Origin: Suilimivivens aceti
GTDB taxonomy: Bacteria > Bacillota > Clostridia > Lachnospirales > Lachnospiraceae
Assembly: GCF_025567405.1 (NCBI RefSeq)
Contig: NZ_JAOQKJ010000007.1
Span: 124,001 to 188,000 of the forward strand
DNA length: 64,000 bases
Reading direction: 5' to 3'
The notes beneath the pieces were generated by a model. The model was not told where the DNA came from, ran no database searches, and saw only the letters and a list, made by a program, of their open reading frames with translations. The translations under genes were made by a program, and so were the position numbers. Positions 8,390 to 17,841 of this stretch are shown here, one piece after another (the stretch's first letter is position 1; each line of letters starts with the position of its first letter).

Positions 8390-9492
8390 TATTATATATT
8401 CTGGTGGCAGTGCTGACTGTCCTTCTTGGGCTGACAGTACAAAAGGCAGAAAACGGAAGAAACAGTGGGATCACGAGGCAGCAGGCTCTGAATGCTGTCA
8501 GTCTGTTTTTTATGTTCCTCATCCTGTTTGCGGTAGCTGCCAGCCGGTTAAATGTGGGAAATGATTATGCCAAATATGTTGAGTTCATGCATCTGACCTA
8601 CTGCAATGCCTATGTGCCCACAGAGGTTGGCTTTAATTTGCTTACTAAAGCAATTTACGGGATCAGCGGATTTGAAAACTATCTGCTGGTCTTTGCCATT
8701 TTTGCATTCTTTACGGTGCTTCTGTTTTTACAGGCTATTTACAGGCAGGCGGAAAGCTTTGGCTTTTCCTTTTTCCTGTTCATGGCATTTGGGTATTATT
8801 TTCAGAGCTTCAGTACAGTGCGGTATTACCTGGCACTGGCGGTTGCCCTGATCGCCATACCTTATCTTCTGGAAAAGGAATATGGAAGGTTTCTGGTGCT
8901 GATCCTGATCGGTGCTGCATTCCATAAGTCGGTGCTGGTGGTGCTGGTACTGTACCCTCTGGCGGTAAGGTGCTGGAAAAAATGGCAGCTTGCACTGGCT
9001 GGTGTATTCTGTCTCAGCTTTTTCTTTCTGCAGGACTTTTATCTGCGGGTTGTGGTATTTCTGTACCCGACGTATGAGGAGACGGAGTATCTGTCAGGGG
9101 GAACCAGTTATGTGAATATTGCAAGATGCTTTGGTATCCTGATCCTGTCACTGATCCTGTATAAGAAGGCAGTGAAGGGGAACCGGGTGATGAATTTCTG
9201 GTTCAACTGCAATCTGGGAGCACTTGTCATGTATGTGTGCTGTTCTTTTCTGCCGATCATATCGAGAATCGGCTATTACCTGACGATCACCCATATTTTC
9301 TTCCTGCCGGCACTGATCAGGCAGATTGAAAATGAAAAGTGGAGAAAGCTGCTGACAGCGGGAGCTGTGGCAGCAGGGATATTGTACTTTGCCCTGCTCA
9401 TGATGCGGGCGGCAGATCCGGGATTCAGGATCCTGCCTTACCAGACCTTTTTCTTCCATGAAATGGTGCCGATCCTGTCGGATGTTAACTAG
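8386..9492 (+). CDS. EpsG/Wzy-like polysaccharide polymerase
   Basis: This 368-residue, very hydrophobic protein has about ten predicted helices. An early loop with SRLNVGNDYAKYVEF and a helix containing YYFQSFSTVRYYLALAVALIA are typical of the EpsG branch of Wzy polymerases. It should polymerise repeat units on the outer face of the membrane. The ATG at 8386 forms an ATGA overlap with the preceding stop. A 24-residue in-frame extension upstream is polar and lacks a ribosome site, so I left it out. It is the only polymerase candidate in the cluster. Confidence 0.85.
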   Translation: MILYILVAVLTVLLGLTVQKAENGRNSGITRQQALNAVSLFFMFLILFAVAASRLNVGNDYAKYVEFMHLTYCNAYVPTEVGFNLLTKAIYGISGFENYLLVFAIFAFFTVLLFLQAIYRQAESFGFSFFLFMAFGYYFQSFSTVRYYLALAVALIAIPYLLEKEYGRFLVLILIGAAFHKSVLVVLVLYPLAVRCWKKWQLALAGVFCLSFFFLQDFYLRVVVFLYPTYEETEYLSGGTSYVNIARCFGILILSLILYKKAVKGNRVMNFWFNCNLGALVMYVCCSFLPIISRIGYYLTITHIFFLPALIRQIENEKWRKLLTAGAVAAGILYFALLMMRAADPGFRILPYQTFFFHEMVPILSDVN

Positions 9493-9539
9493 ATAGCTGG
9501 CCGGTCAGCTGTCAGAAATGATATTACAAGGAGGAGCAG

Positions 9540-10337
9540 ATGACTCCATTTTTTTCGATATTGGTTGTCTGTCTGAATGCAGGCAGCAAGCTGGAGCAGA
9601 CAATAACAAGCATTCAGGCACAGGATTTTACAGATTATGAGATTATTGTGAAGGACGGAGGATCCACGGATGGATCGTTAGATTTCCTGAAAGGGCAGCT
9701 GCGGATCCTGCAGCAGAAGGACAGCGGCATTTATGATGCCATGAATCAGGCGGCAGAGGCAGCAAGAGGCAGGTATGTGTATTTCCTGAACTGCGGAGAT
9801 TTTTTTGCAGAAAGGGATGTGCTTTCGAAAATACACAGCCTGATCCTGGAAAAACCGGCAAAGCATGGTATTTATTATGGAAATATCTTTGAACGGCTGA
9901 CAGGGCAGTGCGTCCCGTCCAATCCTTCCATGGATGCATTTGGGTGCTACCGGAATGTACCCTGCCATCAGGCATGCTTTTATCAGAGGGAGCTGCTCCT
10001 TGAACATCCCTTTGACTCAGGGCTTACTGTGCGGGCGGATTATGAACAGTTTCTTGCCTGCTTCTTTGCAGGATACCGGGGAGAAAAGGTAACATTTACC
10101 TATGGAGAGATTCTGGTCTGTAACTATGAGGGCGGTGGATTTTCAGAAACCAGGGAAAACCGGAAACGTTCTGAGAGAGAGCACAGAATTGCCGCAGAGC
10201 GGTATATGTCAAAAGGACAGATCAGGAAGTACCGCTTTCTCCTGGCTGTTACGCTGGCGCCTCTCCGGACATGGATTTCCCATAACGAAAAGACAGCAGG
10301 AATTTACAATGCTATCAAGAAACGAATCTACAGATAA
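9540..10337 (+). CDS. GT2 family glycosyltransferase (WcaE-like)
   Basis: This is a 265-residue protein. ILVVCLNAGSKLEQT and IVKDGGSTDGSLDF open the nucleotide-binding half, and DSGIYDAMNQ is the hallmark of the WcaE/colanic-acid type of GT2. CGDFFAERD takes the DxD position. It is related by these motifs to the isolated enzyme at 27341-28090. GGAGG lies just upstream of the ATG. It acts on the cytoplasmic face during repeat-unit assembly. Confidence 0.88.
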   Translation: MTPFFSILVVCLNAGSKLEQTITSIQAQDFTDYEIIVKDGGSTDGSLDFLKGQLRILQQKDSGIYDAMNQAAEAARGRYVYFLNCGDFFAERDVLSKIHSLILEKPAKHGIYYGNIFERLTGQCVPSNPSMDAFGCYRNVPCHQACFYQRELLLEHPFDSGLTVRADYEQFLACFFAGYRGEKVTFTYGEILVCNYEGGGFSETRENRKRSEREHRIAAERYMSKGQIRKYRFLLAVTLAPLRTWISHNEKTAGIYNAIKKRIYR

Positions 10338-10357
10338 CCGGAAAGAGGACAGAATAT

Positions 10358-11653
10358 ATGAGAAAAGTATTGTGGATCTGTAATATTATGCTTCCGGTCA
10401 TTGCCAGAGAGTTTTCCCTGTCCTACAGCAACAGGGAGGGCTGGCTGTCCGGTATTTTTGAACGTGTGAAGGAGGGCGAAGCTCCTTTTACCCTTTCTGT
10501 CTGCTTTCCGGTGACGGAGGAGCAGAAGGAAGCGCTTCCGGCAGAAGTGCTTTCAGACGGTGTCAATGTACATGGGATCCGGTGCTTCGGCTTTCTGGAG
10601 GATCTGGCTCATCCGGAAACCTATGACAACAGTCTGGAAGAACGTTTCTGCCAGATCTTTGCAGCAGATAAGCCGGATATGATCCATATTTTCGGGACGG
10701 AATTTCCCCATACACTGGCAGCGGTCAGGGCTTTTGACAACCCGAAAAGAACGCTGATCGGCATCCAGGGGCTCTGCCATGAGATTGCCAGGGTTTACAT
10801 GGCAGATCTGCCGGAAAAAGTACAGAACATGGTAACGCTCCGGGATTTTCTGCGGAGGGATTCACTGAAACAGCAGCAGGAAAAATTTATAAAGCGCGGG
10901 GAATATGAGATCGAAGCGATTGAAAAGACAGGCTATATTACGGGGCGTACAGCCTTTGACAGGCGGGGAACGTCCTATGTCAATGAAAGAGCGATCTATT
11001 ATCGTATGAATGAAACCATGCGTGACAGCTTTTATGAAGGGGAATGGGACAGAAATGCGTGTGAGGAGCACAGTATTTTCCTGGGACAGGGAGATTATCC
11101 CTTAAAGGGGCTGCATTTTCTGTTAGAGGCGATGCCAAAGATCCTTGCCATGTATCCGGATACCAGGCTGTATGTGGCAGGAAACAGGATCACAGCACAT
11201 CATACATTAAAAGAAAAAATCAAGCTGCCAGCTTACGGAAAGTATCTGCTTACCCTGATCCGAAGGTATCATCTGGAGGATAAAGTGATCTTTACAGGAA
11301 ATCTGCCGGAACAGGAAATGAAAGAACGGTTTCTGAAAAGCCATGTATTTGTGTGCGCTTCTGTGCTTGAAAATTCGCCAAACACCGTAGGAGAGGCCAT
11401 GCTTCTTGGGGTACCGGTGGCTGCATCATGGGCGGGGGGTATCCCGGATATGATCACAGATGGGCAGGAAGGACTTCTTTTTACCAAGGGGGATCCGGAA
11501 AAGCTGGCTGAGGCAGTTCTTCGTATCTTTGGTGATGAAGCGTTCTGTGCAAAGATCTCTGAAGCGGAGAAAAGAAGAGCCAGAATGGCGCACAATGGGG
11601 TATTGAACTACGAAAGACTGCTGGAAATTTATAAGGATATCTGCGAATCATGA
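10358..11653 (+). CDS. GT4 family (GT-B) glycosyltransferase
   Basis: This 431-residue protein has two Rossmann halves. The C-terminal half carries the donor-site signature of GT4: FLGQGDYPLKGLHFLLEA, then ASVLENSPNTVGEAMLLGVPV with the EX7E glutamates, then GGIPDMITDG. The N-terminal half is less conserved and contains HIFGTEFPHTLA. It is a retaining sugar transferase of the glycan cluster. The next gene starts within its stop codon (ATGA). Confidence 0.88.
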   Translation: MRKVLWICNIMLPVIAREFSLSYSNREGWLSGIFERVKEGEAPFTLSVCFPVTEEQKEALPAEVLSDGVNVHGIRCFGFLEDLAHPETYDNSLEERFCQIFAADKPDMIHIFGTEFPHTLAAVRAFDNPKRTLIGIQGLCHEIARVYMADLPEKVQNMVTLRDFLRRDSLKQQQEKFIKRGEYEIEAIEKTGYITGRTAFDRRGTSYVNERAIYYRMNETMRDSFYEGEWDRNACEEHSIFLGQGDYPLKGLHFLLEAMPKILAMYPDTRLYVAGNRITAHHTLKEKIKLPAYGKYLLTLIRRYHLEDKVIFTGNLPEQEMKERFLKSHVFVCASVLENSPNTVGEAMLLGVPVAASWAGGIPDMITDGQEGLLFTKGDPEKLAEAVLRIFGDEAFCAKISEAEKRRARMAHNGVLNYERLLEIYKDICES

Positions 11654-12852
11654 AGCTGACTTTTTTATCCAATTATATCAATCATCATCAGATCCCCTTC
11701 TGTAATGCCTGCTATGACAGACTGAAGGAGGATTTCTGCTTTGTGCAGGCGCAGCCCATGGAGCAGGAGCGTCTTGCCATGGGATGGCATAATGAAGCGG
11801 ACAGTCTCCCTTTTGTGAAATGTCTGTATGAAGAGGAGGCAGAATGCAGGGAAAGGATCCTTTCCTGTGATGTACTGCTGGCAGGATGGTCAGACCGGGA
11901 GGATCTGGTACAGGAGAGACTTGGGGGCGGAAAGCCTGTGATCCGGATCAGTGAACGGTTGTACCGGGAGGGGCAGTGGAAGGTTGTTTCCCCAAGGGGA
12001 CTGATCCATAAATATAAAGAACATACCAGATACCGGAAGGGAAAGGCATACCTGCTCTGCGCAGGAGCCTATGTTCCTTCGGACTTCCATCTGATCGGGG
12101 CTTATCCGGACAAGATGTTCCGTTGGGGTTATTTTCCGGAGACAGTGCATTATACAGAAGAAGAGTGGGAGCAGCTAAAGCCTGCAGACGGGATCCTGCG
12201 GATCGTCTGGGCAGGACGTTTCATTCCCTTGAAGCATGCGGAGATGATGCCAAGGCTGGCTGCCTTTTTAAGGGAGCATCTGGAGGAGATCCGGAAAGAG
12301 GGCATCTATACAGATTTTGAGATCCATATGGCAGGAAGCGGGGAGATGGAAGAAAGCCTTAAGCGTGAGACGGAAGAGCTTGGCGTAGCGGACAGGATGA
12401 TATTTCATGGATTTCTGCCGCCTGAGGAGATCCGGCATATCATGGAAAGATGCCAGATCCATGTATTTACCAGTAACCGGCTGGAAGGCTGGGGGGCTGT
12501 GGTAAATGAAGCCATGAACAGTGGCTGCGCAGAGGTGGCAAGTGCAGCTGCCGGGGCGGTGCCTTATCTGATCCGTCAGGGTGTGAATGGAATTGCTTAT
12601 CCGGAGGATGATTTTATGCAGATGGCGCAGGCAGTCCTTTCACTTGCCTGTAATGACGGGAAGCGGAAGGAGATGGGCAGAAAAGCCATGGAGACGATCA
12701 CGGGAGCGTGGAATGCGGAGCATGCAGCCGGGGAGCTTCTCCGTTTTTCAGAAGAGCTTCTGACAGGAGATCCGGAAGGGGCAGATGATGGACCTTTAAG
12801 CCCGGCGCCTGTGATTTCAGAAAGGAGGATGTATTCATGGATGTGCCAATAA
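11650..12852 (+). CDS. GT4 family (GT-B) glycosyltransferase
   Basis: This 400-residue GT-B enzyme has WAGRFIPLKHAEMMPRL at the start of the C-terminal donor-binding half. VFTSNRLEGWGAVVNEAMNS supplies the EX7E pair, and GAVPYLIRQGVNGIAY follows. It is divergent in the N-terminal acceptor half. It overlaps both neighbours (four bases upstream, 16 bases downstream), which is evidence for translational coupling. Confidence 0.86.
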   Translation: MKLTFLSNYINHHQIPFCNACYDRLKEDFCFVQAQPMEQERLAMGWHNEADSLPFVKCLYEEEAECRERILSCDVLLAGWSDREDLVQERLGGGKPVIRISERLYREGQWKVVSPRGLIHKYKEHTRYRKGKAYLLCAGAYVPSDFHLIGAYPDKMFRWGYFPETVHYTEEEWEQLKPADGILRIVWAGRFIPLKHAEMMPRLAAFLREHLEEIRKEGIYTDFEIHMAGSGEMEESLKRETEELGVADRMIFHGFLPPEEIRHIMERCQIHVFTSNRLEGWGAVVNEAMNSGCAEVASAAAGAVPYLIRQGVNGIAYPEDDFMQMAQAVLSLACNDGKRKEMGRKAMETITGAWNAEHAAGELLRFSEELLTGDPEGADDGPLSPAPVISERRMYSWMCQ

Positions 12853-13829
12853 AGATCAGTGTGATCGTACCTGTTTATAATGTGATGGCGTATCTGACAA
12901 GATGTGTGGACTCTATCAGGAAGCAGACGTACCGCAATCTGGAGATCCTCCTTGTGGATGATGGTTCCACGGATAACAGTGGGGCGCTCTGTGAGAAGTT
13001 CGCACTGGAGGATAAAAGGATCCGGGTTTTCCATAAGGAAAACGGAGGTTCTTCTTCAGCCAGAAATCTGGGGATCGAAAAAGCCACGGGTGATTTTATC
13101 GGATTCGTGGACAGTGACGATTATATAGAACCGGAAATGTATGAAAGGCTTCTTGCCATGCTGCTGGAGGAAAATCTTCTGGTGGCACAGTGCTCGCGGG
13201 ATGAAATTGACGAGCAGGGAAACAGGATGCCGGATGTGTGTACGCCTCCGGAAGCTCAGGTGCTGGTAGAGAGTGAAGATTTTCTGCGTGAGCTTCTGAT
13301 GCACCGGGGAGACTGCTCCTTCTGCACCAAGCTGATAGAGGCTTCACTCCTGAAGCAGCATCATTTTCCGGAAGGGGAGCTGAATGAGGATTTCAGGCTC
13401 CTTGTAGAGCTGCTTCCGGAAATCCCGGCGATTGGCATTCTGCCGGAGCAGGAGTATCATGTCTTTTACCGTTATGGCAGTAATACAAGGACAAGGGATA
13501 AGGAAGAATTCCCGAGGGTATTTACGGATATTGTCAATAATGCAGATCGTGTGGAAGCACTGGTAAAGGAACAATACCCGGGACTTACCGTGGAAGCGGA
13601 GCGGTTTGCCCTGATCCAGAGGCTTGATTATATGCTGCATATCCCGATCTCGCAGATGAAAAGGGATAATACATTTTATATGCAGGTATGCGGCTACCTG
13701 AAAAGCCACAGAAAAGAAATAAAAACAAATCCCTATCTGACAAAGAAGAACAGGCAGTATCTTCTTCTGCTTGCAGCAGCACCGGCGCTTGTGAGAAAGG
13801 TGCATGCAGGGATCAGGGGATTTCACTGA
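12837..13829 (+). CDS. GT2 family glycosyltransferase (EpsH/WcaA-like)
   Basis: This is a 330-residue protein. VIVPVYNVMAYLTRCVDSI, VDDGSTDNSG and GFVDSDDYIEPEMYE are textbook GT2 signatures. The C-terminal 120 residues form a helical tail common in capsule transferases. AGGAGG lies upstream of the ATG, and the gene begins inside the preceding coding sequence. Confidence 0.92.
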   Translation: MDVPIKISVIVPVYNVMAYLTRCVDSIRKQTYRNLEILLVDDGSTDNSGALCEKFALEDKRIRVFHKENGGSSSARNLGIEKATGDFIGFVDSDDYIEPEMYERLLAMLLEENLLVAQCSRDEIDEQGNRMPDVCTPPEAQVLVESEDFLRELLMHRGDCSFCTKLIEASLLKQHHFPEGELNEDFRLLVELLPEIPAIGILPEQEYHVFYRYGSNTRTRDKEEFPRVFTDIVNNADRVEALVKEQYPGLTVEAERFALIQRLDYMLHIPISQMKRDNTFYMQVCGYLKSHRKEIKTNPYLTKKNRQYLLLLAAAPALVRKVHAGIRGFH

Positions 13830-13841
13830 TACAGGAGATTT

Positions 13842-15482
13842 ATGGAGAAACAGAATATTTTGAAGGATGCAGAAAAAAGAAAAAGGCTTTTGTGGGGAGG
13901 AGCATTTCTCCTTCTGCTGCTTCTGCAGCTTCTTTTATTAATATATTATGGAAGCCGGAAATCCGGATTCCATGAGGATGAGTTTTATTCCTATTATTCC
14001 ACCAATAAGACGGCTGGCCTGTTCGTGAATGACAGGGAGTGGATTGATAAGGACAGCTACCGTAACGAGTTTGTGGTGCTGCCGGGGGAGCAGTTCCGGT
14101 ATGGCATCGTGAAGCAGATGCAGTCATGGGATGTGCATCCACCGCTGTACTATTATATCCTCCATACGGTATGCTCCCTGTTCCCGGGGGTGTTCAGTAA
14201 ATGGCTTGGAATAGCAGTCAATCTGACTGCCTTTGTACCATGCTTTTTCCTACTGGCAGGGATTGTATATGAAATAGCAGGAAAGGGAGAAAAGGGAGTC
14301 AGGCTTGCCTTTCTGACCTGCCTTTTATGGGGCGGCAGTGCTGCTGTGATCTCAGGGGTAATGTTTATCCGGATGTACCAGTGGATGACACTGTTTGTAC
14401 TGCTGTGTGCATGGCTTCATGTCAGGGCAGTGAGGAAACAGAAATTCGGACTGCCCTTTCTGATCCCTGTTGGGGTCACGGTATTTCTGGGATTTCTGAC
14501 CCAGTATTTCTATATGGTATTTCATTTTTTCCTGGGTGCTGCATTTTGTGTATACCTGCTTTCACGAAAAAAGATCCGGGTGCTGTTATCCTATTGTGCA
14601 GCCTGTGTCCTGGCCTTCGGACTTGCTGTGCTGTATTATCCGGCAAGTATGTCCCATATTTTCCGGGGCTACCGGGGAACAGAGGCCATGGATGAGTTCG
14701 CCGATACCGGAAATACACTGGAAAGGCTGCAGTTCTTTACAGAGCTGTTTGACAAATATGAGGTGGCAGGCTGTCTTGCCGTGATCCTGCTGGTTATCTG
14801 CCTTCTCTGGGTGACGAGAAGCTGCCTTGGAAGAAGGGAAAAGCTGGTGGATCATCCGGCAGGCAGGAGGGTATCCGGCAGACTGCCTGTAGAGATCTGG
14901 CTGTTAGTATCTGCCTGTGCCGGATATTTCTTTATTGTGGCAAAGACAGCTCTTCTGCTTGGAGAAACCTCAAACCGGTATATGCTGCCGATTTATGGAC
15001 TGCTTCTGTTTCTGCTCCTGTATTTTCTGACAGAACCTTTGAGCGGATTTCTTCCGGAAGGAAAAAAGACAGGCTGGATCCTGTTTTGTGTGCTTTGTGC
15101 AGGAGTACTTCTGATGAACGGGATTTCCCTGAAAGCAGGACGGGTATTTTTCCTTTATGAAGAAGAACGGGCTGCGATGGCATTTGTAAGGGAAAATAAG
15201 GATGTGCCGGTAATTGTATTTTATAACAGCGCTTCGGAGAGTAATGTCTGGAGGCTTTCGGATGAACTGATGGAGTATCCGGAGATTTATCTGGCAAGCG
15301 AAGATAATATGGATGAGCTGACAGATGAAACGCTGAATACCAGTGACAGGGTGCTTGCCTATGTGGCTGACCACGAAAGCGGAACGGCCTGTCTTGACAG
15401 GCTCCTTGAGAGCAATGCGAAGCTGACAGAGTACCGACTGATCGCAGAAAAGGGACTGTGGAAGCTGTATGAGCTGCGATGA
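13842..15482 (+). CDS. GT-C (GT39-like) membrane glycosyltransferase
   Basis: This 546-residue protein has an N-terminal helix, then an acidic loop GFHEDEFYSYYS, the position of the catalytic aspartate/glutamate in GT-C enzymes. About ten more helices and a C-terminal soluble domain (about 430-546) follow. GT-C proteins use polyprenyl-phosphate sugars on the outer face, so a natural donor source is the GtrB-like enzyme at 3342-4271. The likely job is side-chain or envelope glycosylation, an inference from family and neighbourhood. AGGAG precedes the ATG. Confidence 0.8.
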   Translation: MEKQNILKDAEKRKRLLWGGAFLLLLLLQLLLLIYYGSRKSGFHEDEFYSYYSTNKTAGLFVNDREWIDKDSYRNEFVVLPGEQFRYGIVKQMQSWDVHPPLYYYILHTVCSLFPGVFSKWLGIAVNLTAFVPCFFLLAGIVYEIAGKGEKGVRLAFLTCLLWGGSAAVISGVMFIRMYQWMTLFVLLCAWLHVRAVRKQKFGLPFLIPVGVTVFLGFLTQYFYMVFHFFLGAAFCVYLLSRKKIRVLLSYCAACVLAFGLAVLYYPASMSHIFRGYRGTEAMDEFADTGNTLERLQFFTELFDKYEVAGCLAVILLVICLLWVTRSCLGRREKLVDHPAGRRVSGRLPVEIWLLVSACAGYFFIVAKTALLLGETSNRYMLPIYGLLLFLLLYFLTEPLSGFLPEGKKTGWILFCVLCAGVLLMNGISLKAGRVFFLYEEERAAMAFVRENKDVPVIVFYNSASESNVWRLSDELMEYPEIYLASEDNMDELTDETLNTSDRVLAYVADHESGTACLDRLLESNAKLTEYRLIAEKGLWKLYELR

Positions 15483-15576
15483 TTGCAGTTGCTGATAAGA
15501 CGGATTTATGATAAACTGAAAAAAGTAATGGCTGAAAATGCCGGAAGAATGGAAATTGCTTCCACAGGAGGAAATT

Positions 15577-16575
15577 ATGTTATTAGATGACAAGACAATA
15601 CTGATTACCGGAGGAACCGGTTCCTTTGGTAAGTGCTTTACCAAATATGTGCTGACGCATTACAATCCGAAGAAGATCATCATTTATTCCAGAGATGAGT
15701 TCAAACAGTTTCTGATGCAGAATGAGATGAAGGAGTATGCAGATAAGCTTCGTTTCTTTATCGGGGATGTGAGAGACAAGGAACGTCTCCAGAGAGCTTT
15801 TGAGGATGTGGATTATGTGATCCATGCGGCTGCCTTAAAGCAGGTGCCGGCCTGTGAATACAATCCAAACGAAGCGATCAAGACCAACATCCATGGTGCA
15901 CAGAATGTCATTGACGCAGCCCTTGACAGCAATGTAAAGAAGGTAGTTGCCCTTTCTACGGATAAGGCGGTAAACCCGGTAAACCTCTACGGCGGGACCA
16001 AGCTGGTATCTGATAAGCTGTTTATCGCAGCCAATGCCTATGCAGGCAAAAAGGACATCAATTTCTCTATCGTCCGTTATGGCAACGTAGCCGGAAGCCG
16101 TGGCTCCATTATTCCGTTCTTTAACAGCATCATCAAGAACGGCGGCAGGGAGCTTCCCATCACTGACTATCGTATGACGCGTTTCTGGATCAGCCTGACA
16201 CAGGGCGTTGAGCTGGTGATCAAGGCACTTGAGGAGGCTACCGGTGGGGAGACCTTTATCAGTAAGATCCCTTCCTTTAAGATCACAGATCTTGCAAAGG
16301 CCATGCTGCCTGACTGTGAAATGCCGGAGGTTGGTATCAGACCCGGTGAAAAGCTCCATGAGATCATGGTAACGGTAGAAGATTCAGCAACAACCTATGA
16401 ATATGACAAGCATTTTATCGTATATCCCCAGGTAACCTGGAATGATAAGCAGAAGATCAATATGAGCGGCAAAAAGGTGCCAGATGGCTTCTCCTACAGC
16501 TCAGGCAATAACAGTGAATGGCTCAGTGTAGAGCAGATCAGAGAGCTGTTAAAGACCGTAGATCTGGAGAAATAA
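15577..16575 (+). CDS. UDP-N-acetylglucosamine 4,6-dehydratase (PseB/FlaA1-type SDR)
   Basis: This is a 332-residue protein. ILITGGTGSFGKCF is the NAD(P)-binding loop, and HAAALKQVPACEYNPNEAI and STDKAVNPVNLYGGTK are diagnostic of the short, soluble CapD/PseB dehydratases; the catalytic lysine lies in the latter. It makes a 4-keto-6-deoxy-hexosamine nucleotide, so the surface glycan probably contains a 6-deoxy-amino sugar. The ATG at 15577 has AGGAGG upstream; a 13-residue extension is not supported. It is the last gene before the cluster terminator. No aminotransferase follows, so the final sugar is unknown. Confidence 0.9.
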   Translation: MLLDDKTILITGGTGSFGKCFTKYVLTHYNPKKIIIYSRDEFKQFLMQNEMKEYADKLRFFIGDVRDKERLQRAFEDVDYVIHAAALKQVPACEYNPNEAIKTNIHGAQNVIDAALDSNVKKVVALSTDKAVNPVNLYGGTKLVSDKLFIAANAYAGKKDINFSIVRYGNVAGSRGSIIPFFNSIIKNGGRELPITDYRMTRFWISLTQGVELVIKALEEATGGETFISKIPSFKITDLAKAMLPDCEMPEVGIRPGEKLHEIMVTVEDSATTYEYDKHFIVYPQVTWNDKQKINMSGKKVPDGFSYSSGNNSEWLSVEQIRELLKTVDLEK

Positions 16576-16606
16576 ACGGGATCTGAACAGCAGACAGAAG
16601 ATGAGA

Positions 16607-16638
16607 CAGTCTTTCCCTTTTGGGGAAGGCTGTTTTTT
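16607..16638 (+). terminator. terminator of the glycan cluster
   Basis: An 11-bp stem (16607-16617 with 16622-16632, two G-T pairs) and a TTTT loop are followed by six T residues. It lies 32 bases after the dehydratase stop codon. Confidence 0.9.
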
Positions 16639-16740
16639 AGGCTGTGCGCCTGGCTTCGTACTTTAATGAGGAGAATCGTAGTGCCCTGCGTCGGACTGCA
16701 TAAAAGCCGGTATCCGGAAATAAGATGAAACAGAAGAAAA

Positions 16741-17820
16741 GTGAAAAGGATTACATTGCATATGAAGGATATTCAGATAGAAGAAAAATACAGAAGACAG
16801 GCTGAAAAACTGCACCGTGAAAATCCGGCAGTGGATGCACACCTGGATCTGGCTGGAGAGGTGCTGATCAGAAGGCAGCTCGGGGAAAGAGATATTGTGA
16901 GACACCATTATCTGGATGACTGGAAACGGGGCGGCTTTTCCCTGATTGTTTCTTCTGTATTCGTGGAGAACAGGAATCTTTCAAATGGCTTTGAGAATGC
17001 GCTGCAGCAGATCGATGCCCTGAAAAAGGATCTGGCAGACCTGACAGAAGTCCGGCTTGTCAGCTGTGCAGAAAGCTTAAAGAAAGCGATTGCAGAAAAA
17101 AAGATCGCCATTCTACTTTATATGGAAGGACTGGAGGTGATCGGTGAGGATCCTGAGCTTCTGACGGAATTGAAAAAGCAGGGGATCTCGGGAGCCTCTC
17201 TTGTATGGAGCAGGAAAGGGGCATTTGCAAATGGATGCTGCAGAGCCACAGAACACCGGCAGGTAAGAGGTGGATTGACTACACATGGCAGGAATGCTGT
17301 CAGGAAGATGGAGGAGCTTTCCCTGTTTCTGGATGTCAGCCACCTGAATGACAAAGGCTTTGAAGATATTCAGGCGATCACGGAAAGACCCTTCATCGCC
17401 ACCCATTCAAACAGCAGAAGTGTTTATGACAGCTACCGGAATCTGACTGATGAGCAGCTGCGGAAGCTGGCAGGGCAGGGAGGGATCGCCGGACTGAATG
17501 CCTGTAAATATATCACTGGTTCCCTTTCCGGTAACCATCTGGAAATGCTGTGCAGGCATGTACAGAAGGAGCTGGAGATCATGGGAGAGGAGCATATCGG
17601 CTATGGATTCGATCTTTGTGACTCCTACACCACCGCATCCTGCAGACAGCAGGGAAAGCAAAGCTCTGAAGCAGAGGATTGCCTGAAGGATCACGGTGAT
17701 GCTGTCCTTCTGACCGCAGCGCTGCTGCAGCAGGGGATTTCACAAGAGACGGTCAGAAAGATCATGGGAGAGAATCTCCTGAATTATTTTTTGAAAATAC
17801 TTCCTGAAACAGGACAGTGA
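16741..17820 (+). CDS. membrane-dipeptidase-like peptidase M19
   Basis: This 359-residue protein has the M19 metal-site pattern: DAHLDLAGEV (HxD), LYMEGLEVIG (bridging Glu), FLDVSHLNDKGF and ATHSNSRSVYDSYRNLTDEQL (His ligands), then GFDLCDSY. The family cleaves dipeptides and may also hydrolyse D-amino-acid-containing or dehydro-dipeptides. No signal peptide is seen, so it is cytoplasmic, as in other clostridia. The start is uncertain: GTG at 16741 or ATG at 16762, neither with a strong ribosome site. It stands alone between two terminator-like structures. Confidence 0.88.
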   Translation: MKRITLHMKDIQIEEKYRRQAEKLHRENPAVDAHLDLAGEVLIRRQLGERDIVRHHYLDDWKRGGFSLIVSSVFVENRNLSNGFENALQQIDALKKDLADLTEVRLVSCAESLKKAIAEKKIAILLYMEGLEVIGEDPELLTELKKQGISGASLVWSRKGAFANGCCRATEHRQVRGGLTTHGRNAVRKMEELSLFLDVSHLNDKGFEDIQAITERPFIATHSNSRSVYDSYRNLTDEQLRKLAGQGGIAGLNACKYITGSLSGNHLEMLCRHVQKELEIMGEEHIGYGFDLCDSYTTASCRQQGKQSSEAEDCLKDHGDAVLLTAALLQQGISQETVRKIMGENLLNYFLKILPETGQ

Positions 17821-17831
17821 AGACTGTCCTG
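17810..17831. terminator. inverted repeat between convergent genes
   Basis: A perfect 9-bp inverted repeat (17810-17818 and 17823-17831) with a GAAG loop includes the dipeptidase stop codon. There is no clear T run on the plus side and only a short TTT on the minus side, so terminator function is tentative. Confidence 0.4.
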
Positions 17832-17841
17832 AAAAACGCAG

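Noticed and set aside
12597..13034. 145-codon minus-strand frame across two glycosyltransferase genes
   Set aside because: It spans the overlap of two well-supported plus-strand genes and has no ribosome site or family motif.
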